From an uncultured Collinsella sp. (GTDB taxonomy: Bacteria; Actinomycetota; Coriobacteriia; Coriobacteriales; Coriobacteriaceae): a stretch of 21,394 bases of DNA. Below are positions 13,916 to 21,362 of this stretch, piece after piece. Made by a program: the position numbers and the translations under genes. Positions within the stretch are counted from its first letter, which is position 1; every line of letters starts with the position of its first letter. A model generated the notes under the pieces. The model was not told where the DNA came from. It ran no database searches and saw nothing but the letters and a program-made list of their open reading frames with translations. Where the stretch lies: positions 1-21,394 of the forward strand of contig UQUL01000033.1 of NCBI GenBank assembly GCA_900544235.1, read 5' to 3'.

Positions 13916-15919
13916 ATGTCGAAGCAAACGGTCGTTGGAATCTTGGCGCATGTCGATGCCGGCAAGACCACGTTGGCCGAGGCCATGCTGTTTAACGCGG
14001 GTCGCATTCGCAAGCGCGGGCGTGTAGACGATGGCGATTCGCATCTGGATACGAACGAGATTGAGCGCGAGCGCGGTATCACGATTTTCTCGTCGCAGGC
14101 TGTGCTCGACCATGGTGACACCCACGTTATGCTCGTGGACGCTCCCGGCCATGTCGATTTTTCTGCCGAGGCGGAGCGCACGCTGCGCGCACTCGACTAC
14201 GCGATTTTGGTTGTGGGCGCCAACGACGGCGTGCAAGGGCACACCGAAACCCTGTGGCGCCTGCTTGCGCGCTATGACATCCCGACGTTCATCTATATCA
14301 ACAAAATCGATTTGGAGAATCCCGGCCGCGATGTTTTGCTGGCACAACTTAGGCAACGTCTTTCCGAGGGCTGCCTGGATGCCAACGAACTGCTGGCGGG
14401 CGGCGCCGTTCAGGAGGACGCTGCTGCGTTGGACGAGGCGGCGCTCGAGGAGTTTTTTGAAGCGGGCGAGCTTTCTGTCGCAACGCTGTCGCGCATGGCT
14501 GCCGAGCGCAAGCTCTTTCCCTGCTTTGCCGGCTCGGCGCTCAAGGACCAAGGCGTGGACGAGCTGCTGGATGGCATATGCGCGCTGATGCGCGAACAGG
14601 CGTGGCTCCCGGAGTTTGCCGCGCGCGTCTATCGTGTCAGCCGCGGGGATCGCGGCGAGCGCTTGGCATGGGTTAAAGTGACCGGCGGCACGCTGCATGC
14701 CAAGCAGATGATTGCCGGACGTTCCGGTGCCGAGGCATGGGAGCAGAAGGTCGATCAGGTACGCATCTATAACGGCGAGAAGTATGAGCTTGCCCAAGAA
14801 GTTGCTGCTGGCGGTATTTGTGCCGTGACGGGTCTTGCGCACGTTCGCCCGGGGGATGCCCTGGGCGCGGAGCCTGCGGGCGATGCGCCTGTCATTGCGC
14901 CGGTCCTCACCTATACGGTGCTTCCGGGCGAACACGATGTCCACGCGGTGTTCAAAGCGCTGACTGAGTTGGCGGACGAGGATCCCATGCTCGGCGTAAG
15001 CTGGAATACGCATCTTGAGCAGATTCATTTGCAGTTGATGGGCGCCGTGCAGCTCGAGGTCGTGCAGCGGGTGCTGGCCGATCGCTTCGGTCTTTCGATT
15101 GCGTTTGAGCCCGGCGGCATTCTCTATAAGGAGACCATTTCGCAGCCGGTCGAGGGCGTGGGGCACTTTGAGCCACTGCGCCACTATGCCGAGGTGCATC
15201 TGCGTCTGGAGCCGTTGCCGGCGGGTTCGGGCGTGCAGTTTGGCACCGTGACCTCGACCGACGAGCTCGATCTTAACTGGCAGCGTCTGGCACTCACCAA
15301 CGCCATGGAGCGCGATCACCTGGGCGTGCTGACCGGCTCGCCCATCACCGATGTGCGCATTACGCTCACGGGCGGCCGTGCGCATGCCAAACATACCGAG
15401 GGCGGCGATTTTCGCCAGGCCACGTACCGCGCGATTCGCCAGGGTTTGATGCAGGCGCGTGAGGCCGGCGCGGCGGTGCTGTTGGAGCCGTGGTATCGCT
15501 TTGAGCTCGAGGTGCCGGGGGAGTGCGTGGGCCGGGCGCTCTCGGATGCCACGCGCATGGGTGCCGAGTACGAGCCGCCGACGATGGCGGGAGACCGGGC
15601 GAAGATTGTGGGTCGCGTGCCGGCATCCGAGGTGCAGGATTATGCGCTGGAGGTGGCCGCCTACACGAGCGGTCGCGGGCATCTGTACCTGGAGTTCGCC
15701 GGCTATGCGCCTTGTCATGATGCCGAGCGCGTCATCGAGACGGCCGCCTATGGGCCCGAGGCCGATCTGCCCAACACGCCCGATTCGGTCTTTTGCTCTC
15801 ACGGCGCCGGTTACACGGTCAAATGGTACGACGTACCCGCCGCGGCGCACGTAAAGGTCGATCCCGCCACCTTCCGCCCCTGGCGAGCAGCAGGCGCCGA
15901 GTTTTTCGGCCACATGTGA
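13916..15919 (+). CDS. Tet(M)/EF-G-like ribosomal-protection-type translational GTPase
   Basis: This 667-aa GTPase has the five-domain layout of EF-G and tetracycline ribosomal protection proteins. Motifs are G1 AHVDAGKT (11-18), switch I with ERERGITI (50-57), G3 DAPGH (75-79, an alanine for the usual threonine) and G4 NKID (129-132). Overall it resembles Tet(M), whose family displaces tetracycline from the 30S subunit. However, the domain IV loop that in Tet(M) carries YSPVSTPADF reads here RAHAKHTEGGDF (488-499), so the drug-site tip is not conserved, and the C-terminus (VFCSHGAGYTVKWY, 625-638) differs from Tet(M). I call the fold confidently and the resistance role doubtfully. The ATG follows AGAGGAG. 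The stop codon lies inside a REP-like repeat. Confidence 0.85.
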   Translation: MSKQTVVGILAHVDAGKTTLAEAMLFNAGRIRKRGRVDDGDSHLDTNEIERERGITIFSSQAVLDHGDTHVMLVDAPGHVDFSAEAERTLRALDYAILVVGANDGVQGHTETLWRLLARYDIPTFIYINKIDLENPGRDVLLAQLRQRLSEGCLDANELLAGGAVQEDAAALDEAALEEFFEAGELSVATLSRMAAERKLFPCFAGSALKDQGVDELLDGICALMREQAWLPEFAARVYRVSRGDRGERLAWVKVTGGTLHAKQMIAGRSGAEAWEQKVDQVRIYNGEKYELAQEVAAGGICAVTGLAHVRPGDALGAEPAGDAPVIAPVLTYTVLPGEHDVHAVFKALTELADEDPMLGVSWNTHLEQIHLQLMGAVQLEVVQRVLADRFGLSIAFEPGGILYKETISQPVEGVGHFEPLRHYAEVHLRLEPLPAGSGVQFGTVTSTDELDLNWQRLALTNAMERDHLGVLTGSPITDVRITLTGGRAHAKHTEGGDFRQATYRAIRQGLMQAREAGAAVLLEPWYRFELEVPGECVGRALSDATRMGAEYEPPTMAGDRAKIVGRVPASEVQDYALEVAAYTSGRGHLYLEFAGYAPCHDAERVIETAAYGPEADLPNTPDSVFCSHGAGYTVKWYDVPAAAHVKVDPATFRPWRAAGAEFFGHM

Positions 15920-15945
15920 CAAAGGGACAGCTCCTTTGTCATATG
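15913..15945. repeat. REP-like palindrome overlapping the Tet-like gene stop
   Basis: The arms 15913-15925 and 15933-15945 match at 12 of 13 positions (core TGACAAAGG/CCTTTGTCA) with loop GACAGCT. AAAGGGACAG lies at 15921-15930. The stop TGA (15917-15919) and the last Met codon are part of the left arm. Confidence 0.75.
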
Positions 15946-15950
15946 CTATT

Positions 15951-15980
15951 GGTATAACTCGGTATAAGTTGGTATAACTA
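15951..15980 (+). repeat. Three tandem 10-bp repeats before the first AAA ATPase gene
   Basis: GGTATAACTC, GGTATAAGTT and GGTATAACTA follow one another with no gap, 33 bases before the ATPase ATG. The unit length is about one helical turn, and each unit contains a -10-like TATAA. They could be promoter sequence, an operator for cooperative binding, or both. Confidence 0.65.
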
Positions 15981-16012
15981 TTACCAGGGTTTGCCAATCC
16001 GAGGAGGCCGAC

Positions 16013-17131
16013 ATGAATCCAAATCCCTTTAAGCCCACGGCTGGCAAGCGGCCTCCGATACTCATCGGCCGCGAGTCGGTCATCGAAGATTTCGAGGAAG
16101 GGCTCGATAACGGCGCCGGAGCGCCGGGTAGACTCATGCTCATTACGGGAAACCGCGGCTGTGGCAAGACGGTTCTCCTACGGGAACTGCAACGTCTAGC
16201 CAATGAGCGCGGATGGGCGGTTGTCTCCGATTCCGCTTCGCTTGGCTTATGCGACCGCTTGGCCGACGCGCTTCGCTCGAATAAACCCGTTGTGACGTCA
16301 ATGGAGTTCGGTCCGTCGTTTGACCGGATGTCGGTCGAGGCGGCGCGGGCAAAGGGCGAGACGTTGCGAGGGCTGGTCAACGAGCGCCTCAAGAGGCTCG
16401 GTCCAGGCAAGGGCATACTGTTTGCGATTGACGAGGCGCAATCGGCGTCTATCGAGGAACTGGCGGCTCTTGCCGTTCTCTATCAGCAGGTGCTCGGAGA
16501 CCAGGATGCCACGGGCTTGCCCGATAGCGACCAGCGCGGTCTTGCGCTGGCGTTCGCCGGCTTGCCCAGTATGGTTGACGATCTGCTCGAAGAGCCGAGC
16601 GTGACGTTTTTGCGGCGTGCCCAGCAGCGTACGTTGGGGGCGATATCTTTGCCCGAGGTGCGCGATTCGTATATCCAGACGGTCAAAGACGCTGGTCTTT
16701 ACGTTGACGCGGAGACGGCGGACCTTGCGGCGCGCAAGAGCATGGGGCATCCCTACATGGTTCAGCTGGTGGGATATTACATGTGGCGCTCTGCCGTCCG
16801 GCGTGGCTCGCAGGTCATCGAAAGGCGCGATGTCGAGGATGGCCATGCGGATGCCGTCTCCGAGTTCTACGAAGCGGTTGACGCGCCTCTGTATTACGGG
16901 CTGCGCAGTCCACAGCGCCTCTTTATCGAGGCCATGGCTGCTGACGAGGGTGAGCCGACGCGCATGGCGGATATCATTGAGCGCTGCGACCGTACTCAGA
17001 GTTGGGCGAGTAAATATCGCGCAAGCCTGATTCGCGAGCGCGTCATCGAGGCTGCCGGATACGGCCTCGTCCGGTTTACCGTGCCCATGCTGGGCGCGTA
17101 CATTCGCGATCGAGTTTTATGGCATGAGTAA
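16013..17131 (+). CDS. AAA ATPase, ORC1/CDC6-like architecture (paralogue 1)
   Basis: This 372-aa P-loop ATPase has an N-terminal NPFKPTAGKRPPILIGRE lead, Walker A GNRGCGKT (46-53), Walker B ILFAIDE (135-141), a sensor-like AGLPS (182-186) and FLRRAQQ (199-205). A helical lid contains GHPYMVQLVGYYMW, and a C-terminal winged-helix domain covers about 300-372. The order AAA, lid, winged helix is that of ORC1/CDC6-type and AAA_16 proteins; the function in bacteria is unknown. It is clearly paralogous to the minus-strand gene at 19678-20778. GAGGAGG precedes the ATG. Its last codons overlap the UvrA-like gene, so the two are co-expressed. Confidence 0.85.
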   Translation: MNPNPFKPTAGKRPPILIGRESVIEDFEEGLDNGAGAPGRLMLITGNRGCGKTVLLRELQRLANERGWAVVSDSASLGLCDRLADALRSNKPVVTSMEFGPSFDRMSVEAARAKGETLRGLVNERLKRLGPGKGILFAIDEAQSASIEELAALAVLYQQVLGDQDATGLPDSDQRGLALAFAGLPSMVDDLLEEPSVTFLRRAQQRTLGAISLPEVRDSYIQTVKDAGLYVDAETADLAARKSMGHPYMVQLVGYYMWRSAVRRGSQVIERRDVEDGHADAVSEFYEAVDAPLYYGLRSPQRLFIEAMAADEGEPTRMADIIERCDRTQSWASKYRASLIRERVIEAAGYGLVRFTVPMLGAYIRDRVLWHE

Positions 17132-19637
17132 GGTGATAAAGGTGACGGAACAGAAGATGAGCCCGCAGGCTATCGAGGTACGCGGCGCGCGCGTCCATAA
17201 CCTCAAGGACATCGATATCGACATTCCGCTGGGAAAACTCGTGGGCATTGCCGGCGTGTCGGGCTCGGGCAAGAGTTCGCTGGCGCTGGGGGTTCTTTAT
17301 GCCGAGGGCTCGCGTCGCTATCTGGAGGCGCTCAGCACCTATACCCGCCGTCGTCTGACGCAGGCCGAGCACGCCCAGGTGGACGAGGTGCTGCACGTGC
17401 CGGCGGCGCTCGCATTGCATCAGCGCCCCAGCGTGCCGGGCGTGCGTTCCACCTTTGGCACCATGACCGAGCTCAACAATAGCCTGCGTCTACTCTTTAG
17501 CCGCTGCGCCCATCACGTGTGCCCGCATTGCGGGGCGCGTGTGGAGCCGAGCCTTAACGTGGCTGCGGGCCTGTCGCTCACGTGCCCCGCATGCGGCCGC
17601 GAGTTCTACGCGCCGGGTGCCGAGGACCTTGCCTTTAACAGCGGCGGCGCGTGCTCTACCTGCGGCGGTACCGGTGTCATGCGCGAGGTGGACGAGGCGA
17701 GCCTGGTGCCCGACGAGTCAAAGACTATCAACGAAGGCGCGGTGCTTCCCTGGGGTACGCTCATGTGGGATCTGATGAAGCAGGTGGCAGGCGAGATGGG
17801 CGTGCGCACCGACGTGCCGTTTAACCAGCTCACGCCTCAAGAGCGCGACATCGTGTTTCATGGTCCGGCGGTTAAGAAGCACATTCTCTACGTCCCCAAA
17901 AACGGTGAGGGCGCCACGCCACTCGACTTTACCTACTACAACGCCGTCTATACCGTCGAGAATGCGCTCGCCAAGGTTAAGGACGATAAGGGGCTTAAGC
18001 GTGTAGCTCGCTTTTTGTGCGAGAGGCCATGCCGCGACTGTGGTGGCACGCGTCTCTCCGAGGCTGCGCGCCAGCCCCAGGTGCGCGGCATCAATCTGGC
18101 GCAAGCCGCGGCCATGACGCTAGGCGAGGCGATTGAGTGGGTGCGCGGGGTGCCTGCATCCTTGCCGACTGAGATGCAGCCCATGGCAGCGGATATCTGC
18201 GATTCGTTTTTGAGTGCGGCCCGTCGCCTGGTCGACCTGGGTCTCGATTACCTTTCACTCGACCGCGCCGGTGCCACGCTCTCCACGGGTGAGCGCCAGC
18301 GCGTCCAGCTCGCCCGTGTGGTGCGCAACCGATCGACGGGCGTGCTCTATGTACTGGACGAGCCTTCGATCGGCTTGCACCCTGCCAATGTCGACGGCTT
18401 GGTGGGCGTAATGCGCGATCTGGTGGATGATGGCAACACCGTGGTTGTTGTCGACCACGATACGCGCGTACTGGCGGAAGCCGACTATCTGGTTGAGATG
18501 GGTCCCGTTGCTGGAGCAGGCGGCGGCAATGTGATTGCTGCAGGCACGGTAGACGAGGTCGAGCAATCGCGGGGCAGCCGCATCGCTCCGTTTTTGCGCG
18601 CAGAGCCCAAGCGCTTGCGTCCGCAGGTGACTGACGACGACATGTTCGACCAGGGACATATCCGCATGGCGACCGATACCATCCACACCGTCAAGCCGCT
18701 CGAAGTCGATATCCCGCGCGGTCGCCTTGTCGCGGTGACGGGCGTTTCGGGTTCGGGCAAGACGACATTGGTGCTCGAGACGCTCATTCCGGCACTCAAG
18801 GCGCAGGCAGCCAGTGGGCGCCTGCCAAAACATGTGCGTTGGGTCGACGCCGAGGGTATCGCCCGTGCCAACCTGATTGACGCCACGCCCATCGGCGCCA
18901 ATGTTCGCTCGACGGTGGCAACCTATGCCGACATCCATGATGAGCTGCGCCGCGCCTTCGCCCGTACGCCCGAGGCCAAGGCAGCCGGCTACAAGGCGGG
19001 TGCCTTTAGCTACAACACTGGCGCCTTGCGGTGCCCTACGTGCGACGGCACGGGATCGATATCGCTCGACGTGCAGTTTTTGCCCGATGTCGAGATCGTC
19101 TGCCCGGCATGCCGCGGCTCACGTTATGCAGACGCGGCTTCGCATATCCATCGTGAGGGCAAGGACGGGAGCCTGCTTACGTTGCCGCAGCTCATGGATA
19201 TGAGTGTGGACGAGGCTATCGACGCCACGGTGGGGCTCAAGAAAGTTCAGACGCGTTTGCAGACCTTGCACGATCTGGGCCTGGGTTATCTCACGCTTGG
19301 CGAGCCCACACCGGCGCTTTCGGGCGGTGAGGCACAGCGTCTAAAGCTTGCGAGCGAGATGGGCCGCGTGCAGGATGATGCTGTATTCGTGTTCGACGAA
19401 CCCACGATTGGCCTGCATCCGCTCGATGTTCAGGTACTGTTGAACGTGTTTGACGGTCTCGTTGCCAAGGGCGCCACGGTTATCGTGATCGAACACGATC
19501 TCGACCTTATCCGCAATGCCGATTACGTGATCGACATGGGCCCGGGCGGTGGCGATGCGGGCGGGCAAATCGTCTGCGCCGGCACGCCGGGCGACATCGC
19601 GGCCTGCTCCAAGAGCATTACCGGTCGCTACCTATAG
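17124..19637 (+). CDS. UvrA2-like ABC ATPase lacking the UvrB-binding domain
   Basis: This duplicated ABC ATPase of the UvrA family has 837 aa, about 100 fewer than canonical UvrA. The first half has Walker A GVSGSGKSS (44-52), zinc cysteines C133/C136, C154/C157 and C177/C180, signature LSTGE (386-390) and Walker B LDE (411-413). The second half has GVSGSGKTT (540-548), CPTC (637-640) with a later CPACRG, LSGGE (732-736) and DE (758-759). The segment between the first cysteine pairs is only about 20 residues, so the UvrB-interaction domain is missing, as in UvrA2 and drug-resistance UvrA homologues. It overlaps the upstream ATPase gene by eight bases. GTG at 17142 (after AAGGTGA) and ATG at 17157 are alternative starts. 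Confidence 0.9.
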   Translation: MSKVIKVTEQKMSPQAIEVRGARVHNLKDIDIDIPLGKLVGIAGVSGSGKSSLALGVLYAEGSRRYLEALSTYTRRRLTQAEHAQVDEVLHVPAALALHQRPSVPGVRSTFGTMTELNNSLRLLFSRCAHHVCPHCGARVEPSLNVAAGLSLTCPACGREFYAPGAEDLAFNSGGACSTCGGTGVMREVDEASLVPDESKTINEGAVLPWGTLMWDLMKQVAGEMGVRTDVPFNQLTPQERDIVFHGPAVKKHILYVPKNGEGATPLDFTYYNAVYTVENALAKVKDDKGLKRVARFLCERPCRDCGGTRLSEAARQPQVRGINLAQAAAMTLGEAIEWVRGVPASLPTEMQPMAADICDSFLSAARRLVDLGLDYLSLDRAGATLSTGERQRVQLARVVRNRSTGVLYVLDEPSIGLHPANVDGLVGVMRDLVDDGNTVVVVDHDTRVLAEADYLVEMGPVAGAGGGNVIAAGTVDEVEQSRGSRIAPFLRAEPKRLRPQVTDDDMFDQGHIRMATDTIHTVKPLEVDIPRGRLVAVTGVSGSGKTTLVLETLIPALKAQAASGRLPKHVRWVDAEGIARANLIDATPIGANVRSTVATYADIHDELRRAFARTPEAKAAGYKAGAFSYNTGALRCPTCDGTGSISLDVQFLPDVEIVCPACRGSRYADAASHIHREGKDGSLLTLPQLMDMSVDEAIDATVGLKKVQTRLQTLHDLGLGYLTLGEPTPALSGGEAQRLKLASEMGRVQDDAVFVFDEPTIGLHPLDVQVLLNVFDGLVAKGATVIVIEHDLDLIRNADYVIDMGPGGGDAGGQIVCAGTPGDIAACSKSITGRYL

Positions 19638-19638
19638 G

Positions 19639-19673
19639 CAATGTGACAAAGGGACTGCCTCTTTGTCACATTG
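19639..19673. repeat. REP-like palindrome between convergent genes
   Basis: A perfect 13-bp inverted repeat, CAATGTGACAAAG (19639-19651) with its complement at 19661-19673, has loop GGACTGCCT. It fills the gap between the stops of the UvrA-like gene (19637) and the second ATPase gene (19678). It shares AAAGGGAC (19648-19655) with the related elements. It lacks a T-tract but may still limit read-through. Confidence 0.75.
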
Positions 19674-19677
19674 ATTT

Positions 19678-20778
19678 CTATTTCACGCATTGAGCCGCGA
19701 GATAGTCGCGGAAGAATGGCAATTCAAATGCGACGAGCCCTCGTCCTCGTTCTCCGATGATGCCGGCATCTATCATGCGGCGTCGGTAGCGGGAGACCTG
19801 CTGCGGCGAACGCTTAAGGCGCTCGATAAGGTCGGCGGTGGTGGACTCTTCTTCGTCATCGAGCATGGCGATGAGGAACCGCTTGTCCTCTGCGGTGAGT
19901 TCCCGATAGGTTGCCGCGAGGATTCGGTCGTCCATCTCGTCGCGCGCGATTTTGATTCCCAGGTCAAAGTCGCGTGACGAGATTTCCTTCGAATCGCTTG
20001 TGAGATCCCAGGCACGGTAGCCTACGAGTTGCAATAGGAAGGGAAAACCAGAGATCGAGCGAACGGCTCTATCGATTCCCTCAGCATCTGCCAGGCGATC
20101 GTTTTCCTGGATCGTGCGAATCAAGGCCTCGCGTACGTCATAGTCGGCAATGCGACCCAGATGATATTGTTGGGCGCGGCGAAGGAACGAGACCGTCTTG
20201 TGGTTCAGTAGCGTCGATACGTTGTTGGGAAGTCCCGCCATGAGCAGGGCGACGCGTTTCCCATCGGTCACAAAGTGCTGATACGTGGCTGCGAGCTGGA
20301 TCATCTCGTCGAGTGTCGGGTCTACCTCGTCAACCGTGACGAGCAGACCGGTGCCAGCCTCGTTGAGCTGGTCGATGATGTCGCTCATGCGATAACGCCA
20401 GGTTGAGGCATCGTGAACGCGATTGACCTCGATGCTGCCGAGCGGTGCAATTCCGAGACCGGTGACTTCGAAGTGGTTGGACGATTCGATGAGATGGGCT
20501 GCGGCGCGTTTCGTCCCGAACTCGATTTCCTCAAGCATTCCCGGCAGCGCGGTCGTCTTTACGGCTATCCAGCCGTGGGATTCCGCCCTTGTCGCGAGCG
20601 ACGACATGAGAGCGGTTTTACCGGTTCCACGCGCGCCTGAGAAGATCGAGGTCAATTCTGGGCGCCTGCGCTGACTCAAGAAGGCACGGTCCAAATCCCG
20701 AATAATCTGTTGTCTGCCAGCGAGATGGGCAGGAACCTCACCAAAACTGGGGGTAAACGGGTTCTCGAGATATTTCAC
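19678..20778 (-). CDS. AAA ATPase, ORC1/CDC6-like architecture (paralogue 2)
   Basis: This 366-aa ATPase has the same plan as the gene at 16013: NPFTPSFGEVPAHLAGR lead, Walker A GARGTGKT (48-55), Walker B LLVTVDE (145-151), AGLPN (181-185), FLRRAQQ (198-204), FPFLLQLVGYRAW in the lid, and a C-terminal winged helix (about 295-366, with TADLIERLKRSPQQVSRYRR). Shared blocks show the two are paralogues, though clearly diverged. The start codon is GTG with AAAGGAG six bases upstream. It is convergent with the UvrA-like gene and apparently monocistronic. The function is unknown; a DNA-binding ATPase is inferred from the winged helix. Confidence 0.85.
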   Translation of the reverse strand: MKYLENPFTPSFGEVPAHLAGRQQIIRDLDRAFLSQRRRPELTSIFSGARGTGKTALMSSLATRAESHGWIAVKTTALPGMLEEIEFGTKRAAAHLIESSNHFEVTGLGIAPLGSIEVNRVHDASTWRYRMSDIIDQLNEAGTGLLVTVDEVDPTLDEMIQLAATYQHFVTDGKRVALLMAGLPNNVSTLLNHKTVSFLRRAQQYHLGRIADYDVREALIRTIQENDRLADAEGIDRAVRSISGFPFLLQLVGYRAWDLTSDSKEISSRDFDLGIKIARDEMDDRILAATYRELTAEDKRFLIAMLDDEEESTTADLIERLKRSPQQVSRYRRRMIDAGIIGERGRGLVAFELPFFRDYLAAQCVK

Positions 20779-20802
20779 AAGGCTCTCCTTTCACACCGCC
20801 GT

Positions 20803-20826
20803 TTAACTTCATTTTACTTTAGTTAA
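20803..20826 (-). promoter_or_regulatory. Candidate promoter/operator of the second ATPase gene
   Basis: TTAACT (20803-20808) and AGTTAA (20821-20826) are a 6-bp inverted repeat enclosing a minus-strand -10-like TAAAAT (20811-20816). The surrounding sequence is unusually AT-rich for this window. The -35 is unclear. Confidence 0.3.
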
Positions 20827-20895
20827 TTCTGATTAAAAGTGAGGGCTCTTTATCTAGAGCATCAATTAGGCGTGTGTGCCATCGGCGCGGCGCTT

Positions 20896-20930
20896 GAATG
20901 TGACAAAGGGACAGTTCCTTTGTCACATTC
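20896..20930. repeat. REP-like palindrome overlapping the trmL stop
   Basis: A perfect 14-bp inverted repeat, GAATGTGACAAAGG (20896-20909) with its complement at 20917-20930, has loop GACAGTT. AAAGGGACAG lies at 20905-20914. On the minus strand its right arm supplies the final Met codon and the TGA stop of trmL. Confidence 0.8.
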
Positions 20931-21362
20931 CCGGAAAGCCTGTTTGGCGTAGGGCCTCGTAGAGGACGATGGCGGCGCTGTTGGAAAGGTTGAGGGCGCT
21001 GATGCGGTAGTCGTCGGGATTGACGAAGTTGCCGCAGATATCCTGCCGAAGGATGGCCTCGTGGCTGTCCTCGGTATGCCCCAGCGATTCCTCGTGAGCT
21101 TCCCATGCCTCGGCGTTATCGAGCGAGTCGCAATCGCGCAGCATGGGGATGCGCTCGCAACGCTCGGGCGCCGCGGCAAGCAGTGGCTCGGGAATGCCCG
21201 AGCTCTCGCTGCCAAAGACCAAGTAGTCGCCATCGCGGTAGGTACTCTGCGCATAGGTTCTGCGCGCCTTTTTGGTCAGCAGATGCAGGCGCTCGTCGGC
21301 AGGGGAGAGGCCGTTGCGCGCAAGGAAATCCTCCCAGCCGGCATAGGTCGTCACGTCCAAGT
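20923..21362 (-). CDS. trmL: tRNA (cytidine(34)-2'-O)-methyltransferase, TrmL, 5' end missing
   Basis: This SPOUT-class 2'-O-methyltransferase modifies the wobble base of tRNA-Leu. Visible family parts are the DVTTYAGWEDFL segment (after the missing N-terminus, which should hold about 50 residues), DGDYLVFGSESSGIPEPLL, ERIPML, and the trefoil-knot motif ALNLSNSAAIVLYEALRQTGFPG. Between IPM and NLSN there are about 50 residues against 7 in E. coli TrmL, an unusual insertion. The protein ends at GFPGM, a few residues short of E. coli, because the stop lies in a REP-like repeat. The reading frame runs into sequencing adapter at 21363, so the true start is outside the genomic sequence. Confidence 0.88.

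Noticed and set aside
13916..15919. Confident call as a tetracycline resistance gene
   Set aside because: The domain IV tip residues known from Tet(M) are not conserved, so only the fold is claimed.
13766..15997. A 743-codon open frame on the minus strand opposite the Tet-like GTPase gene
   Set aside because: It mirrors the plus-strand gene, has no motifs or ribosome binding site, and runs through the promoter and repeat regions; long antisense frames are expected in GC-rich codon usage.
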